Under the pieces are notes generated by a model that saw only the letters and a list, made by a program, of their open reading frames with translations, was not told the DNA's origin and did no database searches. Position numbers and translations under genes: made by a program. A stretch of 16,447 nucleotides of DNA from Opitutaceae bacterium (GTDB taxonomy: Bacteria; Verrucomicrobiota; Verrucomicrobiia; Opitutales; Opitutaceae): positions 1 through 16,447 of the forward strand of contig JAHFTI010000026.1 of assembly GCA_023265535.1 (NCBI GenBank), given 5' to 3'. Position 1 is the stretch's first letter, and every line of letters starts with the position of its first letter. This document shows, piece by piece, positions 7,753-14,953 of the stretch.

Positions 7753-9948
7753 TCAGAGGGAGTTGAGGTAGACCTCAAGCTGGGTGTAGCCGCGGGCCTT
7801 GGCCGAGGGCTGCGCCGCATCGGCGGGGTTGGCGGGATCGAGGCCGTGCGCGGTTTCCCAGGCATCCGGGAGGCCGTCGTGATCGGTGTCGGCCGGGGCC
7901 CCGCCGCCCTTCATGACCGGATAGCCGCCGACATCCTTCTGGGAATCGATGATGCCGAAGAGGCCGCCCTTGCCGCCCTTGGCGGTGAAGCTGCGGCGCG
8001 TGACGTCGGAGAGGGCGCGTGTATCCACGGAATCATGACGCGGCTTGTTGGCTCCCACGTCGGCGATGACCGAGTCATAGGCGGCCTTGGCGCTGTGGGT
8101 GTTGACGTGGCTCTAGCAGAAGGGCGCACGCAGGCGCACGAGGCGGTCGACATCCTCCAGGGTCATCTTTGTCTTCTCCAGTTCCTTGGGTTGGAGACGC
8201 ACGCCTCCCTTGGCCCAGTTGTCGGCATCATACTCGCGGCGCCCCTCCATGACATTGCCCTCGAGGTAATAGGTCTGAGGGTCGGACTTGGAGCCGAGAT
8301 CGGGCATGAGCAGGTGGAAGACCGTGGTGGCGGGGCCGGGGATGTAGTAATTCGCGACGAGATTGAGGGCCTTGACGCCTCCGTCGTTCGTGCGGTCCTT
8401 CCAGTTGTACACGACGTTGTTGCGAATGTCCATGCGGCCGGCGAAACGGCCGCCTCCCGTCAGTCCACCCGCGAGGCTCCAGTTGCGGCCTGCGCAATTG
8501 ACCAGGAGGTTGTGGTGCAGGCTGGCGATGTCGCCCGAGACACTGCCCGCATAGGCGTGGCCCTTGCCGGTGCCGACGTAGTGGGAATGGACGGAGAGGT
8601 TGAGGGGCTCGGCGATGATCGTGCGCTGGAGGGTGATGTTCCTTGCGCCGCGCGAGCTGAAGCCCTCGTCGATGCTCCAGGCGATCGAGCAGTGGTCCAT
8701 GATGGCGTGGTCGCAGCCGCCCAGGCCGCTGCCGTCGAGCGTGGCGCCCGATTCGTCGCCGACGCGGATGCGCACATGGCGGATGATCACGTCGTGGGTA
8801 CCGTAGGCGCCGAAGGTGTAGCCGTGCACGGCGATGCCATCGCCGGGGGCGGTCTGGCCGGCCACCGTGATGTAGGGCTTTGTGATGATCAGCTTCGACT
8901 TGAGGCGTATGGCTCCTCCGACGCGGAAGACCACGGTGCGGGGGCCCTCGGCCTCGACGGCTGCGCGAAGCGAACCGGGACCGCTGTCCCCGAGGTGGGT
9001 CACCTCAAGCACGCGACCGCCCCGACCGCCGATGGCAAAGCGTCCGTAGCCCTCGGCTCCCGGGAAGGCGAGCTGGCGGGGGCGGAAGGACCAAAGTTCG
9101 CCACGGGTGACGCGCCTGTTCGCGTCCACCTCATCCACGCGCCAATAGTAGGTCTTGTGAGGGTCGAGCCTGCCGGCCTCGTGGCGGGTGACGGCGAGGT
9201 GGCCCTTGAATTCGGGCGAAGCCGGGGTGGCGGCGGCGACCGCCTCGGCGGATTCGCCCAGGTAGAGCGTGTGGATGCTGATGCCGTCGGCTGCGCGCCA
9301 GGAAAGGACGCTGTCCTCAGGGGCATGTTCATCCCCGTTGGCAGGCGAGGGCCTGGAGGCAAGGAGGGCCGGATTGGTCTGGTCGAGGACGAAGCCGTTG
9401 AGGACCACCTGCGCCTCGGGAGAGGGCGCCGCGGGGGCGACCAACAGGGTGACCGTCCCGGAGGCAGGCACCTCGAAGTCCAGGTGGGCAAAGGCGGCAT
9501 CGCGGTCATCGGCAACCTGGAAGCTGGGGGTGAGCGTGCGTTGCGTGGCGGGCTGGCCCTCGATGGCCACTGACAGGGCTGAGGCTTTTCCGTTCAGCAG
9601 GCTGTGGTAGGTGGTCAGGCTGTGGCGGCCGGACTTGAGACCCTCGAGCCGGAGGGCGAGGCTGGTCCCCGCGGGTGCAAACACGCCGTCGGAGGCAAGG
9701 GTGGCACCGGTGTCGTAGCCCCGTTTCCACCAGGCCGTGGAGAGTTTTGCGGGTGAGGAGGACTGCACCGAGAGGGTGAACTTGACCGCGCCCTCGGAAA
9801 GGCTGGCCGAGCTGTCCTGCGGGACACGCCAGTTGGTCCAGCCGCGGGTCTGCACATCCTTGCGGTCGACGTCGGTGTTGAGGTCGACCCGGAGCGGGGC
9901 GGCCGCAAGGGAACTGGCGAGGAGGAGCAGGCTGAGGGCGTGGCGCAT
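7753..9948 (-). pseudogene. PL1-type pectate lyase interrupted by an in-frame TAG stop
   Basis: One frame runs from the ATG at 9948 to a stop at 7753 and is broken only by a TAG at 8115-8113 (codon 612 of 732). The start gives a signal peptide (MRHALSLLLLASSLAAAPL). A beta-rich N-terminal region and an Fn3-like segment (LDPHKTYYWRVDEV) precede the lyase domain, which begins at about residue 294 (AFPGAEGYGRFAIGGRGGRV) and includes HHNLLVNCAGRN with R488. After the TAG, the frame continues with family sequence and a calcium-binding type repeat (DTDHDGLPDAWE from residue 687). The region around the stop aligns without gaps to the intact paralogue at 13126-14733 (PF-2-residues... SA..AY), so this is a point nonsense change and not a frameshift. 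The truncated 611-residue product would keep the catalytic helix but lose its C-terminal 119 residues. It may be a recent pseudogene, a still-active shortened enzyme, a readthrough case or a sequencing error. It starts 8 bases after the DUF3826 gene. Confidence 0.85.
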
Positions 9949-9956
9949 GGGAGGGG

Positions 9957-10679
9957 TCACTTGGCGGGCTTCTGCTTGGAGATGTAGTTGTTGATGCGGC
10001 CCTTGAACTTGTTGAAAATGTCGGACTTTTCCTCGGAACTGCCGCCGTCGATGGCCTCCTCGCGGGCCTCGACCAGCCAGGCGAGGACCTTGGCCTTGTG
10101 CTCCTCGGTGAACCAGGGGTTCTGGGCGCAATAGACGGTGTAGGTCAGCTTCACCTTGCCATAGGTCATCTTGTCCTTGATGAGGGTGACCTGGTCCGGG
10201 GTGAGCTGCTTGGCCAGGGCGGCGAGAAAGGCGGTGCGCAATTCCTTGCGGGTGCCCAGCAGGGTTTCGAGCTCAGCCTTCGCGGCTGTGGCCGCCGTGG
10301 CATCGGGGGCATGGGAGGCCTTCTTCAATTCCTCCAAACGCTTGTCGTTCGAGGACTGCCAGGAGTGCAGGGCGCGGTAATGGTTCAGGAGGATCTCCTT
10401 CACGGCTGCCGCCTTGGCGGTGTCGGTCAGGGCGAGGGCGTGGAGGATGTCATTGCAGCGGTTGTCCAGCTTGCGCTCGTACTCGGCCTCGACTGAGGCG
10501 CCGGCCTTGGCGGGCGCAAGAGGAGCCTTGGCAGGCGCAGCTGTGGCGGTGGGTGCAGGAGCGGGGGCCGCGGGAGCACCTGAAGAGGGGCCGGTGCCGG
10601 CTGGTGCATTGCCCGAGGCGGTGCAGGCGACACAGAGGGCGAGTGCGGGGTCGGTGAGGAGGAGGCGGAGGTGAATCAT
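9957..10679 (-). CDS. Exported DUF3826-like protein of unknown function
   Basis: This 240-residue protein has a short hydrophobic N-terminus (MIHLRLLLTDPALALCVAC) and then a low-complexity Ala/Pro/Gly linker to about residue 60. Its C-terminal two thirds are charged and mainly helical. Near the end, LTPDQVTLIKDKMTYGKV, the stretch LTEARE-like AWLVEAREEAIDGGSSEEK and FKGRINNYISKQ match the pattern I recall for DUF3826 (MTYG, EARE.A.D.GSS.EK, KGRINNY). Cys16 or Cys19 could be a lipidated residue, but neither fits a good lipobox, so periplasmic or membrane-anchored location is open. Its function is not known. It lies between the fucosidase (57 bases) and the second pectate lyase (8 bases) in the same direction, so it is almost certainly co-expressed with pectin degradation genes. 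Confidence 0.75.
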   Translation of the reverse strand: MIHLRLLLTDPALALCVACTASGNAPAGTGPSSGAPAAPAPAPTATAAPAKAPLAPAKAGASVEAEYERKLDNRCNDILHALALTDTAKAAAVKEILLNHYRALHSWQSSNDKRLEELKKASHAPDATAATAAKAELETLLGTRKELRTAFLAALAKQLTPDQVTLIKDKMTYGKVKLTYTVYCAQNPWFTEEHKAKVLAWLVEAREEAIDGGSSEEKSDIFNKFKGRINNYISKQKPAK

Positions 10680-10717
10680 GATTTCAAGCGTGTTCCAGTC
10701 TGTGGGCCGGCGGGTGT

Positions 10718-10736
10718 GCCCCGGATATTTGGGGGC
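10718..10736 (-). other. Small hairpin between fucosidase and DUF3826 genes
   Basis: Immediately after the fucosidase stop codon, the minus strand reads GCCCC, nine or so loop bases and GGGGC, a five-base GC stem. No U-tract follows, so it is not a convincing terminator. It could protect or process the message within the operon. Confidence 0.25.
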
Positions 10737-13040
10737 TCAGGGCACGACCTGATGGAGTGAGCCGGGGGTGGTCTTGAGTTGAAGCGTCCGGCCATCGGGG
10801 AGGAGCAGCGTGCAGGGCAGGCCGAGCTTTGAGCGCAGCACGGCACTGGTGAGGACTCCGTCCTTCCATTTCAGGTCGAACACGAAACCGTCGCGTGCGC
10901 AGAGCCCGTTCACCGCGCCCTCGCGCCAGGGAGCCGGGAGTGCGGGGAGCAGCCTGATGAGGCGCACGCCGTCGGCCGCACGCTCGTGGCTTTGGAGCAG
11001 CATCTCGGCAATGCCGGCGGTGGCGCCGAAGTTGCCGTCGATCTGGAAGGGACCGCAGAGGTCGAAGAGGTTGGGCAATGTCTTCTTGGCCACCAGTTGG
11101 GCGAGCTGGCGCTGGGCGAAGTCGCCGTCGCCGGCGCGCGCCCAGAGAGGGATGCGCCAGGCGTAGCTCCAGCCGGTGCTGCCCTCGCCGCGCCAGGAGA
11201 GCAGCTTCTTCGCCGCGGCGAAGACCGCGGGGTCGGCCGGGGTGATGTCGTTGCCCGGGTAGAGGGCCCAGAGCGGGGACATGTGGCGGTGGGCGTTGTT
11301 GGGCTTGTCGAGGTCCTCGATCCATTCCTGCAGCTGGCCGTGGCGGCCGATGAGGTGGGGCGGCAGCTGGGCGCGCGTGCGGCGCAGGCGCTCGCGGAAG
11401 CCGGCGTCCCCGCAGAGGATCTCGTTTGCCTCGAGGGTGGCGGAGAAGAGGGCCCGGATGAGCTGGATGTCCATCGTCGGCCCGGCCGTGAGCGAGCCCT
11501 TCGCATGGCTGAGCTCGGGGGAGAAGGAGGGGCTGGTCAGGAGCCAGCCCGACTTCGGGTCGGGCACGAGTGTATCCAGGAAAAACATACAGGCCTCCTG
11601 CATGACCGGGTAGGCGCGGCGCAGGAACTCGCGGTCGCCCGTGAACTGGTAGTGCTCCCAGAGATGGTGGCAGAGCCAGGCGCCGCCGGTGGGCCAGACG
11701 CCGTCGATGTTGTTGACGGGTGCGGTGGCGCGCCAGAGGTCGGTGTTGTGGTGCACGACCCAGCCGGTGGCACCGTACATGGTGCGCGCGGTGCGGCGGC
11801 CGCTGATGACGAGGCCGTCAATCAGGTCGAAGAGGGGGAGGTGGCATTCCGAGAGGTTGCCCACCTCGGCCGGCCAGTAGTTCATCTCGACGTTGATGTT
11901 GGTGGTCCACTTGGACTCCCAGGGCGGGTCGAGGAGCTCGTTCCAGACACCCTGCAGGTTTGCCGGCTGGCTGCCGGGCCGGCTGCTGGCGATGAGCAGG
12001 TAGCGCCCGTAATTGTAGAAGAGCGAGGCCAGGCCCGGGTCGATGTTGCCGCCGCCCTTGCGGAAGCGCCTGAGGCGCTCGTCGGTGGGCAGCTCCCCGG
12101 TGTTGCCCGCCATCTCGAGCACGTTGCGCGAGAAGAGGGCGCGGTGGTCCGCGAGATGGCGTGTCAGGAGCGAATCAAAGCGCAGCTCGGGAATCCTGCC
12201 CAGGATGTCCCTGCAGCGCTCGGCGGGATTTCCCGTGACATCCTGGAAGTTGACGAAGGAGGTGGCCGCCACGAGCACGAGCATGACCTCGTCTGCGCCC
12301 TCGATGGCCAGGGAGTCGGAGGAGGCGCGTGTGGAGCCGCCGCGCGGGAGCACCTGGAGCCAGGCCTCGAAACGCAGGCCGCCGTCGCGCAGGCGCCCGG
12401 AGAGGCGCAGGGTGTTGCCCGTGACGAGGCGCGTGAGGCTTCCTGCGTGGGGGCTGTTGATGCCGACCGCGAGGCTGATGCTGCCGGGCTTGGAGGCGGA
12501 GAGGCGGAGGACGAGTGCGCGGTCGGGATAGGAGGCGAAGAGTTCCCGGGTGTGGCGGACCCCCTCGAGGGTGTAGCTGGTGCTCGCGATGCCCGTGGAC
12601 AGGTCGAGCTCACGCCGGTAGTCGGCCGGGTTCACGTGTCCCGGGAATTCCAGGCGGATGTCGCCGAAGGGCTGGTAGGCCTTCTGGCGCACGGGCGTGC
12701 CCAGGAAGGTCTCGCGTGCCAGCTTGTCGGCCTCGGGGGTGCGGCCCTGGGCGATGAGCTCGCGGATCTGCGGGAGAAAGGCCGCGGCTCCCTGGCGTGC
12801 ATAATCGTGGGGGGCGCCCAGCCAGAGGGTGTCCTCGTTGAATTGTATCCGCTCCTTGGATACTCCTCCGAAGGCCATCGCCCCCAGGTGACCGTTGCCC
12901 ACGGGAAGCGCCTCGCCCCAGGCCGCGGCGGGCTGCCCGTACCAGAGCCGGGTTTCCGGTCCGGCCGAGAGGCGGCAGGCGATGAGGAGGGCGGCCGCGC
13001 CGAGGAGGCCTCGCAGGAGGGACTTGGTGAAGTGGAGCAT
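10737..13040 (-). CDS. Alpha-L-fucosidase, GH95
   Basis: This 767-residue exported enzyme should remove terminal alpha-L-fucose (some family members act on alpha-L-galactose) by an inverting mechanism. The ATG at 13040 opens a signal peptide (MLHFTKSLLRGLLGAAALLI, cleaved near SAG); a TTG 16 codons upstream is possible but adds a Pro-rich stretch. The N-terminal beta domain starts with LWYGQPAAAWGEALPVGNGHLGAM, a GH95 signature. The (alpha/alpha)6 domain carries TTNINVEMNYWPAE (N381 and N383), PSFSPE (E509, general acid) and FQIDGNFGATAGIAEM (D668), the four residues known from the bifidobacterial GH95 fucosidase. A C-terminal beta domain follows. It lies between the intact pectate lyase (85 bases upstream) and DUF3826 (57 bases downstream), so fucose is probably removed from pectic side chains. 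No Shine-Dalgarno sequence is seen. Confidence 0.93.
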   Translation of the reverse strand: MLHFTKSLLRGLLGAAALLIACRLSAGPETRLWYGQPAAAWGEALPVGNGHLGAMAFGGVSKERIQFNEDTLWLGAPHDYARQGAAAFLPQIRELIAQGRTPEADKLARETFLGTPVRQKAYQPFGDIRLEFPGHVNPADYRRELDLSTGIASTSYTLEGVRHTRELFASYPDRALVLRLSASKPGSISLAVGINSPHAGSLTRLVTGNTLRLSGRLRDGGLRFEAWLQVLPRGGSTRASSDSLAIEGADEVMLVLVAATSFVNFQDVTGNPAERCRDILGRIPELRFDSLLTRHLADHRALFSRNVLEMAGNTGELPTDERLRRFRKGGGNIDPGLASLFYNYGRYLLIASSRPGSQPANLQGVWNELLDPPWESKWTTNINVEMNYWPAEVGNLSECHLPLFDLIDGLVISGRRTARTMYGATGWVVHHNTDLWRATAPVNNIDGVWPTGGAWLCHHLWEHYQFTGDREFLRRAYPVMQEACMFFLDTLVPDPKSGWLLTSPSFSPELSHAKGSLTAGPTMDIQLIRALFSATLEANEILCGDAGFRERLRRTRAQLPPHLIGRHGQLQEWIEDLDKPNNAHRHMSPLWALYPGNDITPADPAVFAAAKKLLSWRGEGSTGWSYAWRIPLWARAGDGDFAQRQLAQLVAKKTLPNLFDLCGPFQIDGNFGATAGIAEMLLQSHERAADGVRLIRLLPALPAPWREGAVNGLCARDGFVFDLKWKDGVLTSAVLRSKLGLPCTLLLPDGRTLQLKTTPGSLHQVVP

Positions 13041-13125
13041 GGTCGGGCTGTCTGGAGCTGGGGTGCGAGGGTGGGGAGGCCGGGTCAATCATCCGGGCGG
13101 CGCACGGTGGCGTCGCGGGCGCGGC

Positions 13126-14733
13126 TCAGGGGGCGTTGCGGGCGTCGACCCAGTTTTTCGGATCCTTCCAGTCGCGGGCGGGGGCGCGCGGGTCGAGGCC
13201 GTTGATGTAGTCCTCGATGTTGGCGTAGCCGTCGCCATTGAGGTCTGCCACCGCGTCGGAGGCGTCCCGCGGGTTCAGGCCGTGCGCGGTTTCCCAGTCA
13301 TCGGGCAGCCCGTCGCGGTCGCTGTCGATGTGGGGTGTGCCGTTGTAGTCCGGGTAGCCGCCGACCTGTGCGATGTCGGTGATGATGCCTTCCTTGTAGC
13401 TGGGCATGCCGGTGCGCACGCCCTCGACGATGCGGGTGTCGACGGGGTCGCGGCGCGGGAGGGTGGCGCCGGCGTTGGAGAGAACCGTCTGGTAGGAGGC
13501 GTCGGCAGACTGGATCCTGAGCCAGGCGTGATCGAAGGGCTTTTCGGAGCGGATCTGCGGGAGGATCACCTCGGCGGGGGCGAGGGACTCGATCTGCACG
13601 CCCCCGTCCCAGTTGTCGCGGGTCACGCGCTCGTTGCCCAGCATCACGTTGCCTGAGACGAAGGCCTTGCCGTATTCGTCGACGCGGGGCTTGGCGCGGC
13701 GTGCCTCGGGCTTGAGGATGCGGTGGCCGACCGGGCTTTCCTTGGGAGTGGTGGGGCCGGGCTTGAAGGTGTTGTTGATGAGGTTGAACAGGCTGCGGTG
13801 GTCGCCTCCGTCGACGCTGCGGTGGCGCCAGTTGAAGATGACGTTGTTCACGAAGGTGAAGTCGCCGTACATGCCCACGCTCGGGTTGCGGCCGGTGTTG
13901 TTGGCCCAGAGATTGTGGTGGAAGGTGCTGTTGAGGCCGCCGACGGTGCTGCCGAACGCGTGGTTGTAGGTGTCGAGCGCCTCGGCGAAGATGGAGTGCT
14001 GGATCGTGATGTTCACGGTGGGCAGCTTGAGCTCCTTGCCGCCCTCGGGAGGCTGGTACATGTGGCGGTACATCGACATGTTCTCGTCGAGTCCCCAGGT
14101 GGCGGAGACGTGGTCGATCATGATGTTGCCCACCGGGTTTCCGCCGATGGAATCGTTGCGGTCGCCCACCCAGGATTCGCCGCGGCGGAAGCGCATGTGG
14201 CGGATGACGACATCGTGCGTGGCGAGCTCCAGGGTGTCGCCCGCGACGCAGACTCCGTCGCCCGGGGCGGTGTTTCCGGCGAGGGTGACGTAGGGGGCGC
14301 GCACGAGGATGCGGCTCTTGAGGCGGATGATGCCCGCGACATTGAAGACGATGATGCGAGGGCCGCCGGTCTCGAGGGCCTCGCGCAGGGTGCCGGGACC
14401 GTCGTCCTCGAGGCTGGTGACGACAAGCACGCGCCCGCCGCGTCCGCCGAAACTGAACATGCCGCCGCCCTCGGCTCCCGGGAAGGCGGGGATCTGCGCC
14501 TGGGGAAGGTCGCTGGGCAGGGCGGCGCCGGGCAGGTAGGGGCGCCCCTTCGACTCCCACTCACGGACCACGGGCAGGGCGCGCTGCCAGGCCGCCTCGG
14601 AGCGGGCCTTCAGCTCGGCCATCCTGGCGTCGGCCTGCGCCTTCACATCGGGCGGGATGGTCGGGTACTGCGCGAGGGCTGGGAGGGACAGGGCCGCGAG
14701 GGCGACGAGGGTGGTGAACGTTTGTTTTGTCAT
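13126..14733 (-). CDS. Pectate lyase, PL1-type, with calcium-binding C-terminal repeats
   Basis: This 535-residue exported protein starts with a signal peptide (MTKQTFTTLVALAALSLPALA). After a short helical segment, the beta-helix lyase domain begins near residue 83 (AFPGAEGGGMFSFGGRGGRV) and includes TLAGNTAPGDGV, IMIDHVSATWGLDENMS and FHHNLWANNTGRNPS. R282 in the last motif aligns with the catalytic arginine region of PL1 enzymes. The C-terminus has type-3 or dockerin-like calcium loops (DSDRDGLPDDWE from residue 470, DLNGDGYANIEDY). It should cleave polygalacturonate-type pectin by beta-elimination. It appears to be the first gene of the pectin operon, preceded by a palindrome-bearing leader and a strong terminator of the receptor gene. 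It is paralogous to the interrupted gene at 7753-9948 but lacks that protein's long N-terminal region. Confidence 0.92.
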   Translation of the reverse strand: MTKQTFTTLVALAALSLPALAQYPTIPPDVKAQADARMAELKARSEAAWQRALPVVREWESKGRPYLPGAALPSDLPQAQIPAFPGAEGGGMFSFGGRGGRVLVVTSLEDDGPGTLREALETGGPRIIVFNVAGIIRLKSRILVRAPYVTLAGNTAPGDGVCVAGDTLELATHDVVIRHMRFRRGESWVGDRNDSIGGNPVGNIMIDHVSATWGLDENMSMYRHMYQPPEGGKELKLPTVNITIQHSIFAEALDTYNHAFGSTVGGLNSTFHHNLWANNTGRNPSVGMYGDFTFVNNVIFNWRHRSVDGGDHRSLFNLINNTFKPGPTTPKESPVGHRILKPEARRAKPRVDEYGKAFVSGNVMLGNERVTRDNWDGGVQIESLAPAEVILPQIRSEKPFDHAWLRIQSADASYQTVLSNAGATLPRRDPVDTRIVEGVRTGMPSYKEGIITDIAQVGGYPDYNGTPHIDSDRDGLPDDWETAHGLNPRDASDAVADLNGDGYANIEDYINGLDPRAPARDWKDPKNWVDARNAP

Positions 14734-14755
14734 GGTGTGCCCGGGTGGCGGGAGC

Positions 14756-14779
14756 CTGATGTATCAGATATATGGATAC
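14756..14779 (-). promoter_or_regulatory. Palindrome cluster upstream of the pectate lyase operon
   Basis: Two overlapping inverted repeats lie 23-46 bases before the pectate lyase start: CTGAT-GT-ATCAG (14756-14767) and GTATC...GATAC (14761-14779). The segment is AT-rich compared with its surroundings. This is a reasonable site for a regulator of the operon, but no clear -35 and -10 pair was found. It shares ATGGATACG with the region upstream of the LacI-family gene (2128-2136). Confidence 0.4.
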
Positions 14780-14886
14780 GCGAACCGTGGGCAGTCCGCG
14801 TCCAGCAAGGGAGACGTCCGGCGGAGGCGGGAGGTTCGCATAAATGAGCTGGGTGCGGAGCTGCGGCGGTGGCGGCGTGGCGCAAG

Positions 14887-14924
14887 AAAAAGGCCCGGTT
14901 CACCGAGGGGGCGAACCGGGCCTT
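14887..14924 (-). terminator. Intrinsic terminator of the TonB-dependent receptor gene
   Basis: A perfect 12-base stem (14890-14901 paired with 14913-14924) with an 11-base loop is followed on the minus strand by a run of five T's, then CTTG. It starts 30 bases after the receptor stop codon. The stem is GC-rich, giving a textbook Rho-independent terminator. It suggests that the receptor and the pectin enzymes are separate transcription units. Confidence 0.92.
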
Positions 14925-14953
14925 GTCAGAGGAGACGCTGTGGCGGACCCGGC

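Noticed and set aside
5643..7766. 707-codon plus-strand ORF opposite the rhamnosidase
   Set aside because: Gly/Ala/Val/Glu-rich shadow frame with no family motif; the minus strand encodes a complete GH78 enzyme.
7740..7865. 42-codon N-terminal extension of the rhamnosidase
   Set aside because: Pro/Ser-rich, it overlaps the preceding gene's end and would bury the signal peptide.
7753..8058. Separate 101-residue gene after the TAG
   Set aside because: It is in frame with the pectate lyase and is its calcium-binding C-terminus; its GTG start has no support as an independent start.
7654..9573. 639-codon plus-strand ORF opposite the interrupted pectate lyase
   Set aside because: Shadow of high-GC coding DNA; the minus strand shows a clear signal peptide and PL1 motifs.
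10986..13205. 739-codon plus-strand ORF opposite the fucosidase
   Set aside because: Same shadow effect; it has no recognisable domain and spans the gap between two real genes.
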